Assembly: GCA_047967505.1 (NCBI GenBank)
Contig: CM106541.1
Origin: Dipteris shenzhenensis
Taxonomy: Eukaryota > Polypodiophyta > Polypodiopsida > Gleicheniales
DNA: 64,000 nt
Strand: one strand, 5' to 3'
Below are positions 1-8,757 of the stretch, piece after piece (positions within the stretch are counted from its first letter, which is position 1; each line of letters starts with the position of its first letter). The translations under genes were made by a program, and so were the position numbers. The notes beneath the pieces were generated by a model. That model ran no database searches and was not told where the DNA came from. It was given only the letters and a program-made list of their open reading frames with translations.

Positions 1-1256
1 GGGCCTTGTAAGCATCCCTAAGGAAGTGGAACCGGTTCGCTTTACCCTAACCTGCAGCCCTAGCCACATCTTTGATTTTCTTGGATAGTGAACGGGAAGC
101 ACGCGCACTAGCACGTTTAAGGTTTGCGGACAGCAACTAATCTACCAGCTGCTCATCCAACTCTCATTTCCTATGGTATGCTTCCGGCATTTCTTCTTCC
201 GCCGAAGTATTACTACAAGGGTTCTAGTTGGCATCAGATCCACTGAGTTCTTGCAGAGGACATTGCTTACCACCATCATTGCTTCCTGCGAGCGTCGAGC
301 TCTTGCCTTTTGCATTATCTTTGAGTCCAAAGTCTGACGCAGGAGGAGCCGATTGGAGAGGGCACTCAGACAAGGCAGCAATCTTAGACTTACCTTTACG
401 GCCAACCACCCTCCATGGCTCATCATCCTGCATAGAGTTACCTTCAACAATAATTGAGACTTGTGCCAGAGCTAGGGTTGCATGATCTCTAGGCATTGAA
501 TTCGGCGACGGCTCCCTCTGATGCTTCTTCGGTGTCGACCCTTCGTCTGCATGTGTCTCCATCGCCTTGTTCTCCTTTGCCAGCTTAACATTTTCTGCAT
601 GATGAGGGCAGTTTCTCGCAAAGTGAGAGGTGTCCTTGTAGATGTAGCAAGCGTCCGGAAAGACACCAAAATGGACTTGTTGGGCAAAAGGGACTCCACT
701 AGACAGCTTGATTTGAACAAAATCTGGGATCTCTTGACTCCTATCCCACAAGATCCAAGCTCTCCCAAGATATATCATAGACTTCATGGGAGGAGGAACT
801 AGGAGAACTCTCCCCAACAAAGAGGCCAGCCTCTTGACAAATTCACCCAGCATCGACAGAAGATTGAGGAAATCAATCTAAATAGGACACTCGTGATGCA
901 AAATCTCATCTATACTAAACTCAAGGCTCCGCAAGATGACAAGAACAGCCACACCTGCAAACTTGAAGGATCAACCGACCAGTTCGTTTTGAAGCATCTC
1001 AGAAGCCATACGAAGCAAAAAAAACCCTTCGCCTAGAAAGGGAGCTGAGTATCCTAGCAAATGGGATATCAAACTCAAATGACATGAGCTCTTCAAGCTC
1101 CCACAAAGAAGGGATCTTACCAATGAAGAAAAGGTAGAGGCCCCCTTTGGCCAACCGTGTGAGCTCAAGCTTGACATCGAGCAACTCAAACCGATAAACA
1201 ACAGAATGCCTCTTCCCGTTTTCACACCAAGGTTTTTGAGTGGTTTCCCTAGCTCT
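1..1256 (-). pseudogene. LINE ORF1-like pseudogene, main part
   Basis: On the minus strand the frame that reads LDVKLELTRLAKGGLYLFFI, then the 209-codon frame at 853-224, looks like the nucleic-acid-binding ORF1 of plant L1-type LINEs (DUF4283-like region followed by a CCHC zinc knuckle). The knuckle at about 555-510 has the spacing C-x2-Y-x4-H-x4-C: the second Cys is Tyr, so zinc binding is probably lost. A serine/lysine-rich tail follows. Several stops and frame changes (for example after RRVFFASYGF near 1000) show decay. The N-terminal part is not adjacent; it lies 26.5 kb away at 27779-28021, beyond the giant transposon. Family assignment rests on recognition of the motif order and is moderately secure; that the frame is broken is seen directly. 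Confidence 0.6.
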
Positions 1257-1260
1257 CTAT
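1257..1260. repeat. Target-site duplication, left copy (CTAT)
   Basis: CTAT directly abuts the left TIR and is identical to the four bases directly after the right TIR. No other length from 1 to 6 gives matching flanks. Confidence 0.75.
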
Positions 1261-1286
1261 AACACCTATTTCATTAATTTTGGACT
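1261..1286 (+). repeat. Left terminal inverted repeat of giant element
   Basis: It begins AACACCTATTTCATTAATTT and continues to GGACT. All 26 bases match the reverse complement of 27753-27778; the sequences diverge immediately inside. Confidence 0.9.
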
Positions 1287-1381
1287 CTTGCACTGTCCAA
1301 ATTTATTTTGTGAGATAATTCTGGATAAAACATTTCAAAAAAAGAGGCTCTTATAAAACAAAACATTGAGTCAAAAATGAA

Positions 1382-1773
1382 GATTTAAAAAAATCAAATT
1401 AGAAAAAATGACGTGAGATGTTAAAAATAGAGTACATCACATTGTTAAAAGAGACAAAAAAGTAAGATTTTAAAAAATCAAATTAGAAAAAATGGCATGA
1501 CATGTTATGAAAACTAGAGTACATTTCAAAAAAGAGCACATCACATTTATAAAGAAGTAGATCATATTACTCAAAGCCATATGGTGTCAAAAAACACCTT
1601 AATACAGTCTCTCTTAACATCATCTTAACATCACATTTGTACAAGAAGTAGATCATATTACTCAAAGCCATATGGTGTCAAAAAACACCTTAATACAAAG
1701 CCATATGGTGTCAAAAAACACCTTAATACACCTTAATACAAAGCCATATGGTGTCAAAAAACACCTTAATACA
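1382..1773. repeat. Left subterminal repeats of giant element
   Basis: A 34-bp unit (AAAGCCATATGGTGTCAAAA plus AACACCTTAATACA) occurs at 1573-1606, 1664-1697, 1697-1730 and 1740-1773, with a longer shared stretch (CACATTT..AAGAAGTAGATCATATTACTC) before the first two. A second repeat (GATTTTAAAAAATCAAATTA) occurs at about 1382 and 1463. The 34-bp unit contains AACACCT, the heptamer that opens the TIR, and CCATATGG, a palindrome. Iterated subterminal motifs are typical transposase-binding regions; binding here is inferred. Confidence 0.75.
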
Positions 1774-1790
1774 GTCTCTCTTATCTAAGT

Positions 1791-2243
1791 CTAGAAGATC
1801 TCATCATTGGTCTCTCTTATCTTCTCAACAACCCAATCCTTCACTGCCTCCACAGCTGTATCCTCAACATAATTACATGTGAAGAAGAAGTTTAAGCAAT
1901 CACAAATTGTTTCTTTATAATTTCTCTGAGAGGCTCTTATTGTTCTCTCAGCATCCGCATCAAATCGCCCATGACGAGAGCTGCGATAACGCAGGTTACT
2001 TAAGAAGTCTAATAGATCTTGTCGTGCTTTTATCATACGTCTTAGAAGTCTTTCACTGTCTGCTATCTTGAGAGTCTCCTCCCTCTCTGCGTGCCTTTGT
2101 GCAGCAAATTCCTCTCTCTCCATGTGTGTCAAAGGAGAACCTTGTCGAATTCTGGCCTCTCTCTGTGCTCCTTGGTCAGCAATCCATTCTTTGAGATTGT
2201 TAATTCCGAACTCCACGTCTTCGACAATGCCAAGGACATCCAT
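1791..2243 (-). CDS. Hypothetical charged helical protein, 150 aa
   Basis: An uninterrupted minus-strand ORF from ATG at 2243 to a stop at 1791. The product is highly charged and looks mostly alpha-helical: residues about 25-75 are rich in Arg, Glu and Ala (for example HMEREEFAAQRHAEREETLK) and could form a coiled coil. The C-terminal third has two cysteines (ICDCLNFFFTCNY) and ends NDEIF. I recognise no family. It lies just inside the left subterminal repeats and downstream of the peptidase-like gene on the same strand. Its 5' flank is a tandem minisatellite, so no ordinary promoter is evident. It could also be a last exon of the upstream gene. That it is protein-coding is inferred from length, intactness and composition. 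Confidence 0.45.
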   Translation of the reverse strand: MDVLGIVEDVEFGINNLKEWIADQGAQREARIRQGSPLTHMEREEFAAQRHAEREETLKIADSERLLRRMIKARQDLLDFLSNLRYRSSRHGRFDADAERTIRASQRNYKETICDCLNFFFTCNYVEDTAVEAVKDWVVEKIRETNDEIF

Positions 2244-2279
2244 GGGTGGGGAGATGATAAAGAAAGGGAGATGGACTAC

Positions 2280-2760
2280 GGTGCAAGAAAGAAGAGAGTG
2301 TCTGCGGAAGAACTAGGATAGAAGAATACTTGGTTATCAAGATGGATGAAAGAAGACTCTGAGAGTGTTTGCGGAAGGACTAGGATAGAAGAATACAAGT
2401 TAATGAGAAGCACTAGGATGCAAGAAAGAAGAGAGTGTCTGCAGAAGAACTAGGATAGAAGAATACTTGGTTATCAGGATGGATGAAAGAAGACTCTGAG
2501 AGTGTTTGCGGAAGGACTAGGATAGAAGAATACAAGAAGAATACAAGTTAATGAGAAGCACTAGGATGGATGAAAGAAGAGAGTGTTTGTGGAAGAACTA
2601 GGATAGAAGAATACTTGGTTATCAGGATGGATGAAAGAAGACTCTGAGAGTGTTTGCGGAAGGACTAGGATAGAAGAATACAAGTTACTCAGAAGGACTA
2701 GGATGTAAGAAATAAGAGAGTGTTTGTGGAAGGACTAGGATGGAAGAACACAAGTGCACT
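2280..2760. repeat. Minisatellite, unit about 136-149 bp, 3-4 copies
   Basis: Purine-rich copies share GAAGAACTAGGATAGAAGAA (at about 2307, 2443 and 2592), followed by TACTTGGTTATCA and a GGATGGATGAAAGAAGACTC block. ORFs through it are by-products of the repeat. Confidence 0.8.
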
Positions 2761-2950
2761 AAGTGTTCACTACGATAAGGATAAGGGTTGGAATAAAGTG
2801 AGTGGCACGATGTGTTCACTATGATAAGGGTTGGAATAAAGCGAGTGGAGATTGAATGCTCTACTTTAAGTGAGTGGAGATGATAAGGATAAGGGTTGGA
2901 ATAAAGTGAGAGAAGCATTGTGAATGCTCTACTTTAAGTGAGTGGAGACT
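2757..2950. repeat. Short tandem repeats (GATAAGG..GTTGGAATAAAG)
   Basis: GATAAGGATAAGGGTTGGAA followed by TAAAGTGAGTGG recurs at about 2775, 2821 and 2881, with a GAATGCTCTACTTTAAGTGA block repeated between copies. Confidence 0.7.
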
Positions 2951-2965
2951 GTCCAACTGAATAAA

Positions 2966-3290
2966 ATTCTCATCACACAAGGATTTATTTCCAAATAATC
3001 ACATCATCACACATTCATATCATAAAATTGTGTGCATGAAGAAATATATTACAAATATTACATCATCACATATTCATATCAAAATTCTCATCACACAAGG
3101 ATTTATTTTCAAATAATCACATCATCACACATTCATATCATAAAATTGTGTGCATGAAATAAATATATTACAAATATTACATCATCACATATTCATATCA
3201 GAATTCTCATCACACAAGGATTTATTTCCAAATAATCACATCATCACGCATTCATATCATAAAATTGTGTGCATAAAGAAATTATATAAA
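2966..3290. repeat. AT-rich tandem repeat, period about 118 bp, nearly three copies
   Basis: ATTCTCATCACACAAGGATT starts at about 2966, 3084 and 3203, each followed by CACATCATCACACATTCATA and ATAAAATTGTGTGCAT. Confidence 0.85.
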
Positions 3291-3372
3291 TATCATGATT
3301 ATGCCACTTAAGTAATAAGTCACAAATTGGTGTATAATCAACAAAAACTACAAACACAACATCATACATGCA

Positions 3373-4700
3373 TTACAACTCTTGTGATGCTTCTAGTGGA
3401 GACTCTGGCAACTCTTCGGATGCTTCCAATGGAGGCTGTGGTGCTGTAGATGTACACTCGGTCTCTACTTCTTTTGTAGTATGTAGTGCTTTCGGAGTAA
3501 ACTCAGTATCCTCTTCCTTAAATGCAAGCGGAGGTGGTGGCAACTCTTCTGATGCTTCCAGTGGAAGCTGTGGTGCTGTAGGTGTACATTGGGTCTCTAC
3601 TTCTTCTGTAGTATGCAGTGCTTTCATAGTAGACTCGGTCTCCTCTTCCTTAAAGGGAAGCTCTGGTATTGCTTCAGTTGCACGTTGTATTCTAATGGCA
3701 GCAATTAGGTCTCGAATGATTTCAGCCCTAAACAATTGTATATCCTCCTCTGAATATTTGAGCTCCAAAGAGTCTTTCGATGAGATCTGTGGCATAAGTG
3801 AGAAAATTTCTTTGAAAATCAACATGCAGTTGTAGGCAACTCTCCACCCACAACTATGCCCATCTTCCTGCTCTACTACTAAATGCTTTTGGAAGTCTAC
3901 CGAGTCTTTGTACTGTCCTGTTTCTCTGATAGCAGATACCAACTTCTCAATCGACCTGCTCATCGTGACATATTAAAAAAACTTAGTGTATCTATCACAT
4001 AAGGTACATAATATAGAAGTAACAACAGATTAATAGAATACTTACGTTTGCACTAAGCCATGAAAGCCTGCAATGGAGTTAACAAACCAACAATAGTTGT
4101 CTTCAAGGTTCCAAACCACCAGACTCCAATGTTCCCTACACGAATAATTAAGAACCATTATTATTTAACACAATGTTGCCAGTACAAGATGAAAATAAAG
4201 GTTGCCATGATACTTACATCTCATGATATGCCATAAATAGGACTCGCACGCCATGTAAATGTAAAGGCTGTAATAATTTACAAACATCGGCTATTGTCTT
4301 TCTGCTATCGCTAAGTATAGGAGAAAGGAGGGAATCCAACATATACGCACGATTTTGTACGACTCTACCAAATCGTGAGATAACTATACTGCACCAACAA
4401 ATAAATGAATATTAGCTTATTAGATTTAATCAAAATAAATGAATATTAGCTTATTAGCTTATTAGATTAAATCAAAATATTGAATTATCAAGTAGAGAAA
4501 AAGTTTGTATCAAACCTGAGAATGGCCATCATAACGTTGTTATTGACCTCATTTGAAGCTCTAGAGAGAATTGAAATCTCTTCTCCCCCAAATTCAAGAT
4601 ACTGAGGTCTATGTTGAATCATAACCCTAACATTAAAAGAGCTTCCCAATTCTTTTAATGAGGCCATGTTTGTAGAGTTGAGGTCATCTATCCTCTTTGA
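3373..4700 (-). CDS. Peptidase-like module 3 and Pro/Glu-rich tail
   Basis: The latter part of exon 4980-4516, then 4388-4218, 4135-4046 and 3955-3373. The His box reads EHWSLVVWNLEDNYCWFVNS and the Cys box reads VEQEDGHSCGWRVAYNC. After about residue 110 of the last exon comes a duplicated segment: LPFKEEETESTMKALHTTEE and LAFKEEDTEFTPKALHTTKE, each followed by VET-C-TAPQ-PLEASEELP. This degenerate tail repeat looks like a flexible acidic region. The protein stops at 3373. Confidence 0.65.
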
Positions 4701-7296
4701 CTCTTTGATGGCATTCATTTCGCAATCAATGATTGCTCGAATGGTACATGTTATAAATGCATAGAGATGCAAATCCGTATATGTTGATAGTGTGGTGTCA
4801 TTTTGCATCTCAAAAATTTGACCAAGTACCAAAAAGCAATTGTAGCCCACCCTCCATCCACAATTATAGATGTGGCTATTATCTTGATGTGATACCTGAC
4901 ATGTTATATACTCTATTTGTTGTGCCAAGTCACATTGCCGCATTACTATGTCGATAGCATCTACTAATTTTCGAGCTGATCTGCATATCAAAACATATAA
5001 CAACAGTGAATATGTGCATTGAATATGTGCATTGCATATCAATCTACATGTCAAGAAGTGACAACAAGTGTAGTCTATACTTACTCTAACACATTGCCAT
5101 GGACGGATGTCATTGAGTTTGCAAAGAAGCACTTCTTCGCAAGGATGTCCACGACTACCAGACTCCAATGTGAGCTGCATTATCAATAAAGAATAATTAC
5201 TGTGTTTGAGACAATTCTAGCAATGCAATAGAAAAAACAAGTAGGGTTTGATGCTTACTTCTCATAATATGCTGTAAAAATAACTCGTGCGTCATTCATA
5301 GGAATGTGCTTCAACCACTTGCAAACATTCTCTATGGTTTCTTCTTTGTTGCTAAGCACTTCCGAAATACGAGGATCGAGCATATATGAAACGCTTTGTA
5401 TATTTTGCGGAAAATTTGCTATAACATTGCTATATTTAAAAAAAAAGTATTAGCTTCTTGGGTTTAATCAAAATAAGCAAAGTATAAAGCCAAGGAAAAG
5501 GCTGCATCAAACCTGAGGATGGTTGTAATGACTTTGACATTAACCTCATTCTTAGGATTCAAGAGGATTGAAATCTCTTCTTCACCAAATTCAAAAAAAT
5601 GAGGTTGTTGTCGAATTAACAACATAGCAGTGAATGAACTTCCAATCTGCTCCAATAGATTCATATTTTTATGACTCATCTTATTGAGGGAGTAGTCTAC
5701 ATCGTATTCTTCTTCACTTGCTATGTCCTCCACATCCTCCTTCTGCCATAAAAATATAAAAAAGTTATGCGATGTACACATCCCAAATAAAGGCTTAAAC
5801 AAGCAGATAAGGTTTCATACATGCTTTCATTAGTGTAAGTCTCTCCTCTGCTTGGAGCAAAAATTTAAAAAGGTTTCATACACGCTTTCATTAGAGTGAG
5901 TCTCTCCTTCTCTTGGATGAAAAATTTAAAAAGTTATGAGATTTACACATCCCAAATAAAAATAATGGTTTAAATAATCATAGAAGTATAAAGATAGCAT
6001 GCTTTCATTAGACAAGTTATGAGATTTATACATCCCAAATAAAATTAATGGTTTAAATAATTATAAAAGTATAAAGATAGCATGCTTTCATTAAACTCAT
6101 TCTCTTCTCCTTTTGGAAGAAAATATAAAAAAGTTATGAGATTTATACATCCCAATTAAAGGCTGGAACAAGTATACAAGTATAAAGATAAGGTTTTATA
6201 CATGCTGCAATGTAGTCATATTTTCATGTTGTTTCCCAATGGTAGTAATTAGATGCTGAATACTCTCAGCCCGAAATGCTAGCAGATCAGCTTCTGTATA
6301 TGATTCCATTTTGACTGGTAACTCCAGATCAAAAATCTCTCTAAGAAACAACATGCAATTGTAGGCGACTCTCCACCCACAGCTGTGTCCATCTTTTTGC
6401 TCCACTGGCAGACGTCTTTTGAATTCTACTTGATCTTGTTGCTCCGTGGTTGTTCTGACAGCAGATACTAGCCGATATGCAGCACTGTCCAGCATGACAT
6501 ATGAAATATATTAATATGTCATGATCATAAGATACAAAATAAGAAAGTATCAAAAATATTAAGAGAATAATTACCTTGGGGAGTTGGCATGATAGCCTTC
6601 TATTGAATTCACAAACCATAAATGGTTGAGTTCAAGGTCCCAGAAGATCAAACTCCAATGTGAGCTACACGACCAGAATAAAAATGATTATTGTTTTACA
6701 CAAACTTGCCAAAGAAATAGTAAAAATAAGGTTAGAGTTGATACTTACGCCTCATGATAAGGCATTAAGATGACTCGCACCCCATCTAAATTCAAAGGGC
6801 TTAACCAGGTACAAACATCTTCTATAGTCTTTTGAGGAGAGCTAAGAATAGAAGAAAGGAGAGCATCGAGCATGTAGACACGATGCTGCACTGTACTAGG
6901 AAGTTGAGAAATAACTACACTGCACCAAGAAATAAACAAACATTAGCTCATAGAATTGATTTGCATTCTGCACTAGGAAACTGATATATAACTGAACTGT
7001 GAATAAATAAACAAATGTTAGCTTATTGAAGTAGCAATAAATAAATAAACATTACCTGAGAATGGCCAAGATAACATTGTCATTAACCTCTTTTAAAGGA
7101 TTGGAGAGGATTGAAACCTCCTCTCTACCAAAGCTTAAATACTGAGGTTCTCGTTTCAAAACGATCTTAACTTGAAATGAGCTCTCCATTTTATCTAATG
7201 CAGCTAAATTTGATTTTTCAATCAAATTTAGAGGTGGTTGCATTGTTGAAGTAGAAGGGAGTGCCTCCGTATTGACTTCATCCATTTCTTCTCCCT
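3373..7296 (-). CDS. Multi-exon gene with three tandem Ulp1/C48-like peptidase modules
   Basis: Eleven exons can be placed by consistent GT/AG borders: 7296-7056, 6919-6749, 6664-6575, 6484-about 6202, 5742-5513, 5429-5259, 5174-5085, 4980-4516, 4388-4218, 4135-4046, 3955-3373. They form three repeats of one cassette. In every cassette the second exon is 171 nt and the third 90 nt. Each third exon gives HWSL followed by a W/F-V/A-N-S motif, and each fourth exon gives a C-G-W-R-V motif, matching the His box and Cys box of SUMO-protease-like C48 peptidases. All three modules have Asn where the family normally has the catalytic Asp. No stop interrupts these exons. Family fold is known; the splice model and loss or change of activity are inferred. 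A Pro/Glu-rich tail with two near-identical repeats ends the protein. Confidence 0.7.
4810..5742 (-). CDS. Peptidase-like module 2 (most divergent)
   Basis: Exons 5742-5513, 5429-5259, 5174-5085 and the first part of 4980-4516. The His box reads SHWSLVVVDILAKKCFFANS. The Cys box reads SHIYNCGWRVGYNC, so Cys-Gly-Trp is kept but the D-G-H-S lead is replaced by SHIYN. Its last exon runs without an intron into the first segment of module 3. This intron loss or exon fusion is the only break in the cassette pattern. Confidence 0.6.
6196..7296 (-). CDS. Peptidase-like module 1 (N-terminal)
   Basis: Exons 7296-7056 (ends ILR), 6919-6749, 6664-6575 and 6484-about 6202. The His box reads SHWSLIFWDLELNHLWFVNS and the Cys box reads VEQKDGHSCGWRVAYNC. 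The Gln that normally forms the oxyanion hole (Q before D-G-H-S-C) is present. A possible in-frame ATG near 7284 (MDEVNTEALP) could start an independent protein; otherwise this module continues from the ORF at 7579-8757 through a donor-like GCG|GTATGA at 7396. Confidence 0.65.
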
Positions 7297-7578
7297 CTAT
7301 TGCATGTAAACAAATATGAGAGATTAGATTCATTATCTTTAAATTTAAATCTTATTTAAAAAATTGTATTTAGTTGAGAAATAGAGAGTTCATACCGCTA
7401 AGTATTGTCGTAGTGGCCTTTTTTCATAACCCTACGAGCCATAATTATCAAAGAGGGCATCATCATATTTGTCTTCATTCACCAACCTCTCTGTGAATGG
7501 GTCATGTAAGTCCATCTTTTCATCATCAACAACTGGGACATTATGATCTTCAAGGTAATCATCCATGTCATCGGTGTC

Positions 7579-8757
7579 CTAGTGGTCTATCTCTTTTTCA
7601 TAGCCTGTGGTTAGATCTGCTTGAAGCTGGAAATAGGCCATGAAATGCTTATTTTCAATAATATTGGTGGAGTTGCCTTTTCTTAGGAGATCCTCAAATA
7701 AATATCCCATCCTGCACAAGGTGACCTCCCAACCTGCCGGCAGCAAATTCTCCATCATGGTAAGCAAGAGACTCCCACTTTTTGCAGGACTTCCATAGTT
7801 GTTTTTTTTATAATGTATGGACCTGGGAATATCTTGCTCTTCTAGCATCAATCTCAAATTATTTGAATTCCCTCTTATGTTCTTTTGTAAAGAGTGATCA
7901 GGGTTGGGACTCCGCATACACAGAAAGAATGATTCAAGAGTTTGAATCGCTATGCCACATTCTCTCTTGCCTCTCTTTGCTGCATAAACACCACTATAGA
8001 TCTTCAAATCTGATGAATATGCTCGCTCTAGAGTAACATGCATGGCTTCTTTGTCTTTTTTATCAACAAATATGACAATGTTACAAATCGCCACTTTGCT
8101 AATGGTGGTATATACTATTCTATCAATGAAGTTATGGATATCATCGCTAGAAACTTCATTGATAAAGAATAGTTGTGGTTTATCCCATGTTGACTCATTC
8201 TTAAAGAAGTCATCTTCTGAGACTCCCCTGAAGTTGACAAGCTTTCCAGACTCTGCCGTAACCTCTACATTGAATTGAAAGCTTTGGTGCATATCTGTCG
8301 GCATTCTTATCTCGCTGATTAATCTTTCCACATATGCAACCACCTGTTGTGGGATCTCTTTTCTCATATAAGAGGTTACTATTTCCGACCCATCTTCATC
8401 CTTTTTAATCCACCTGTTGGCCCATAGCTTTACCTTGGGTGTTGACAAAGAAGCTATATGCTTCACCACATTATAGTCAATGTTGCAATGAGTAAGTGGA
8501 ATTTGTTTCTCTGACAGCAAATACTTGATGGCACTATGCACTGCATCACGCCTCACCTGTACATTGATGCATTCTTCCATGCAGTGGTCTTTGTCTTTTT
8601 TTCCAAAAAACCATTCTTTCTTTAAAATTCTTTGTGCTGCCATGGATGCATACTTATCAGGTAAGTACTTTACAGGCCTCCACATCCTTGCCGTCAACTC
8701 CTTCTTATCCATTACCTTTGACTTGCCGGAGATAAACAAAGGAGCTTCATAGGTCAG
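7579..8757 (-). CDS. Unknown protein, about 390 aa (giant-element cargo)
   Basis: Open from 8757 to a TAG at 7581. The first ATG is at 8712 (MDKKELTARMW), but the frame is open upstream and an acceptor-like ACAG precedes 8757, so it may be an exon continuing the ORF above. I recognise no domain. Visible features are a basic N-terminal third, a central hydrophobic strand (AICNIVIFVDKKDKE) that could be a beta-strand of an alpha/beta fold, and a C-terminal helical part (LLLTMMENLLPAGWEVTLCR). After the TAG the same frame continues with acidic coding-like sequence and one more TAG (7434-7432) up to a donor-like GTATGA at 7395. The stops may therefore be secondary breaks in one longer gene that also contained the peptidase modules. 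Confidence 0.55.
   Translation of the reverse strand: MTYEAPLFISGKSKVMDKKELTARMWRPVKYLPDKYASMAAQRILKKEWFFGKKDKDHCMEECINVQVRRDAVHSAIKYLLSEKQIPLTHCNIDYNVVKHIASLSTPKVKLWANRWIKKDEDGSEIVTSYMRKEIPQQVVAYVERLISEIRMPTDMHQSFQFNVEVTAESGKLVNFRGVSEDDFFKNESTWDKPQLFFINEVSSDDIHNFIDRIVYTTISKVAICNIVIFVDKKDKEAMHVTLERAYSSDLKIYSGVYAAKRGKRECGIAIQTLESFFLCMRSPNPDHSLQKNIRGNSNNLRLMLEEQDIPRSIHYKKNNYGSPAKSGSLLLTMMENLLPAGWEVTLCRMGYLFEDLLRKGNSTNIIENKHFMAYFQLQADLTTGYEKEIDH

Noticed and set aside
2068-2321. Plus-strand ORFs of 76-82 codons
   Set aside because: Shadows of the minus-strand 150-codon ORF and the adjoining repeat.
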